From Reyranella sp. (GTDB lineage Bacteria > Pseudomonadota > Alphaproteobacteria > Reyranellales > Reyranellaceae): 6,730 nt of DNA. Positions 6,251 through 6,730 of the stretch are shown piece after piece (within the stretch, counting starts at the first letter, position 1; each line of letters begins with the position of its first letter). The position numbers and the translations under genes are program-made. The stretch covers positions 1 to 6,730 of the forward strand of contig JAKFVZ010000109.1 of the NCBI GenBank assembly GCA_021732965.1, read 5' to 3'. The notes under the pieces are model-generated. The model did not search any database and was not told the origin of the DNA. It saw nothing but the letters and a program-made list of their open reading frames with translations.

Positions 6251-6280
6251 TTTTGCGCCAAAAGTGCAACGATCTTGCGC
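6251..6280. promoter_or_regulatory. Direct repeats and small dyad between barrel operon and AraC gene
   Basis: TTTTGCGC (6251-6258) recurs as TCTTGCGC (6273-6280), seven of eight bases identical, 22 bp apart: two helical turns. The left copy is also part of a dyad, TTTTG-CGC-CAAAA (6251-6263). AraC-family proteins typically bind direct repeats on the same helix face with about this spacing, near the promoter they activate, and such a gene lies next to it. No convincing -35/-10 pair was found on either strand of this gap. Confidence 0.4.
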
Positions 6281-6346
6281 GTGACTTCTCTCGAGAACAG
6301 CCTAGGCGGCGCCGAGCCGCGACGGACGGAGACCGCGGGCCGGACC

Positions 6347-6730
6347 ATGCGGGCCGCACCGATGCTCGGACTGCCGGCCCTGCTGGCGCGCTTCGGCGTT
6401 GAATTGGCGCCGCTGCTCGTCGAGGCCGGCCTGCCGCCCGACAGTTTCGACGATCCCGAGAGCCGCTGGCCGGTCGATCGGTTGCTGCACCTCGCCGCGC
6501 GCAGTGCCGAGGCGGCGAACTGCCCGCATCTCTGCCTGCTGCTGGCGGCGCCGGTCGGGCCGTCGGCCCTGGGCGCGCCGCTCGCCCGGCTGCTGGGTGG
6601 CGCGCTATCAGTCGAGCGGGCGCTGCGCGGGCTCACGATGAACCTGCATCTGAACGGCGAGGCGCTGGTGCCGGCTCTGGCGACCGGCCCAGAGGGCGCG
6701 AGCTTCAGCATCATGCCCTACGCCCTCTAC
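6347..6730 (+). CDS. AraC-family transcriptional regulator, N-terminal part (partial)
   Basis: The reading frame is open from ATG 6347 to the right edge, 128 codons. The sequence LPALLARFGVELAPLLVEAG (9-28), then FDDPESRWPVDRLLHLAARS (34-53), CPHLCLLL (58-65) and ERALRGLTMNLHLNGEALV (86-104) is typical of the arabinose-binding-type N-terminal domain (PF12625-like) of AraC regulators. The C-terminal pair of helix-turn-helix motifs would lie outside the window. The start is uncertain. ATG 6347 fits the usual domain beginning but has a weak Shine-Dalgarno. An in-frame ATG at 6245 has AGGA four bases upstream and would add 34 residues, covering the TTGCGC repeats; a GTG at 6281 is also in frame. 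It is divergent from the barrel/DUF1254 operon and is probably its activator (inference from context). Confidence 0.85.
   Translation, partial: MRAAPMLGLPALLARFGVELAPLLVEAGLPPDSFDDPESRWPVDRLLHLAARSAEAANCPHLCLLLAAPVGPSALGAPLARLLGGALSVERALRGLTMNLHLNGEALVPALATGPEGASFSIMPYALY

Noticed and set aside
6169..6714. 181-codon minus-strand frame over the AraC-like gene
   Set aside because: It is antisense to a frame with clear AraC N-terminal domain sequence; the translation is Ser/Arg/Ala-rich with no motif.

Overview
The window is GC-rich (roughly two thirds G+C in the lines I counted by hand). Its gene style fits an alphaproteobacterium: Tat signal peptides, an HxlR/SDR pair, a DUF1254 protein and an AraC regulator with an arabinose-binding-type N-terminal domain. 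The genus is not determinable; a Reyranella- or Bradyrhizobium-like soil or water organism is only a guess. No RNA genes, CRISPR array, insertion sequence or replication origin could be supported.

Layout, left to right. (1) Positions 1-183, minus strand: the first 61 codons of a gene cut by the window edge. They resemble the N-terminal domain of HNH/EVE-type restriction endonucleases, and the stretch is lower in GC (about 56%). (2) 184-413: intergenic, with a perfect 9-3-9 dyad at 269-289. (3) 414-1172, plus: an unrecognised lipoprotein with TPR-like repeats and a proline-rich tail. (4) 1198-1932, minus: a short-chain dehydrogenase, divergent from an HxlR regulator (2019-2420, plus). The short gap between them carries dyads overlapping a candidate promoter. 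(5) 2493-3779, plus: a patatin-like phospholipase with a Tat/lipobox signal. (6) 3828-6172, minus: a two-gene operon, first an outer-membrane beta-barrel protein (GTG start 6172), then a Tat-exported DUF1254/DUF1214 protein. (7) From about 6347 to the right edge, plus: the N-terminal part of an AraC-family regulator, divergent from that operon and probably controlling it.

The genes fall into two regulator-target modules. The HxlR regulator and its divergent dehydrogenase form a classic redox- or electrophile-responsive pair. The AraC regulator and the barrel/DUF1254 operon look like an inducible envelope module. Most other products are also exported: a lipoprotein and a Tat lipoprotein lipase. 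The least described unit is the AraC / outer-membrane barrel / DUF1254 module. The piece most suggestive of accessory DNA is the truncated endonuclease-like gene at the left edge. Nothing seen here proves a new system.
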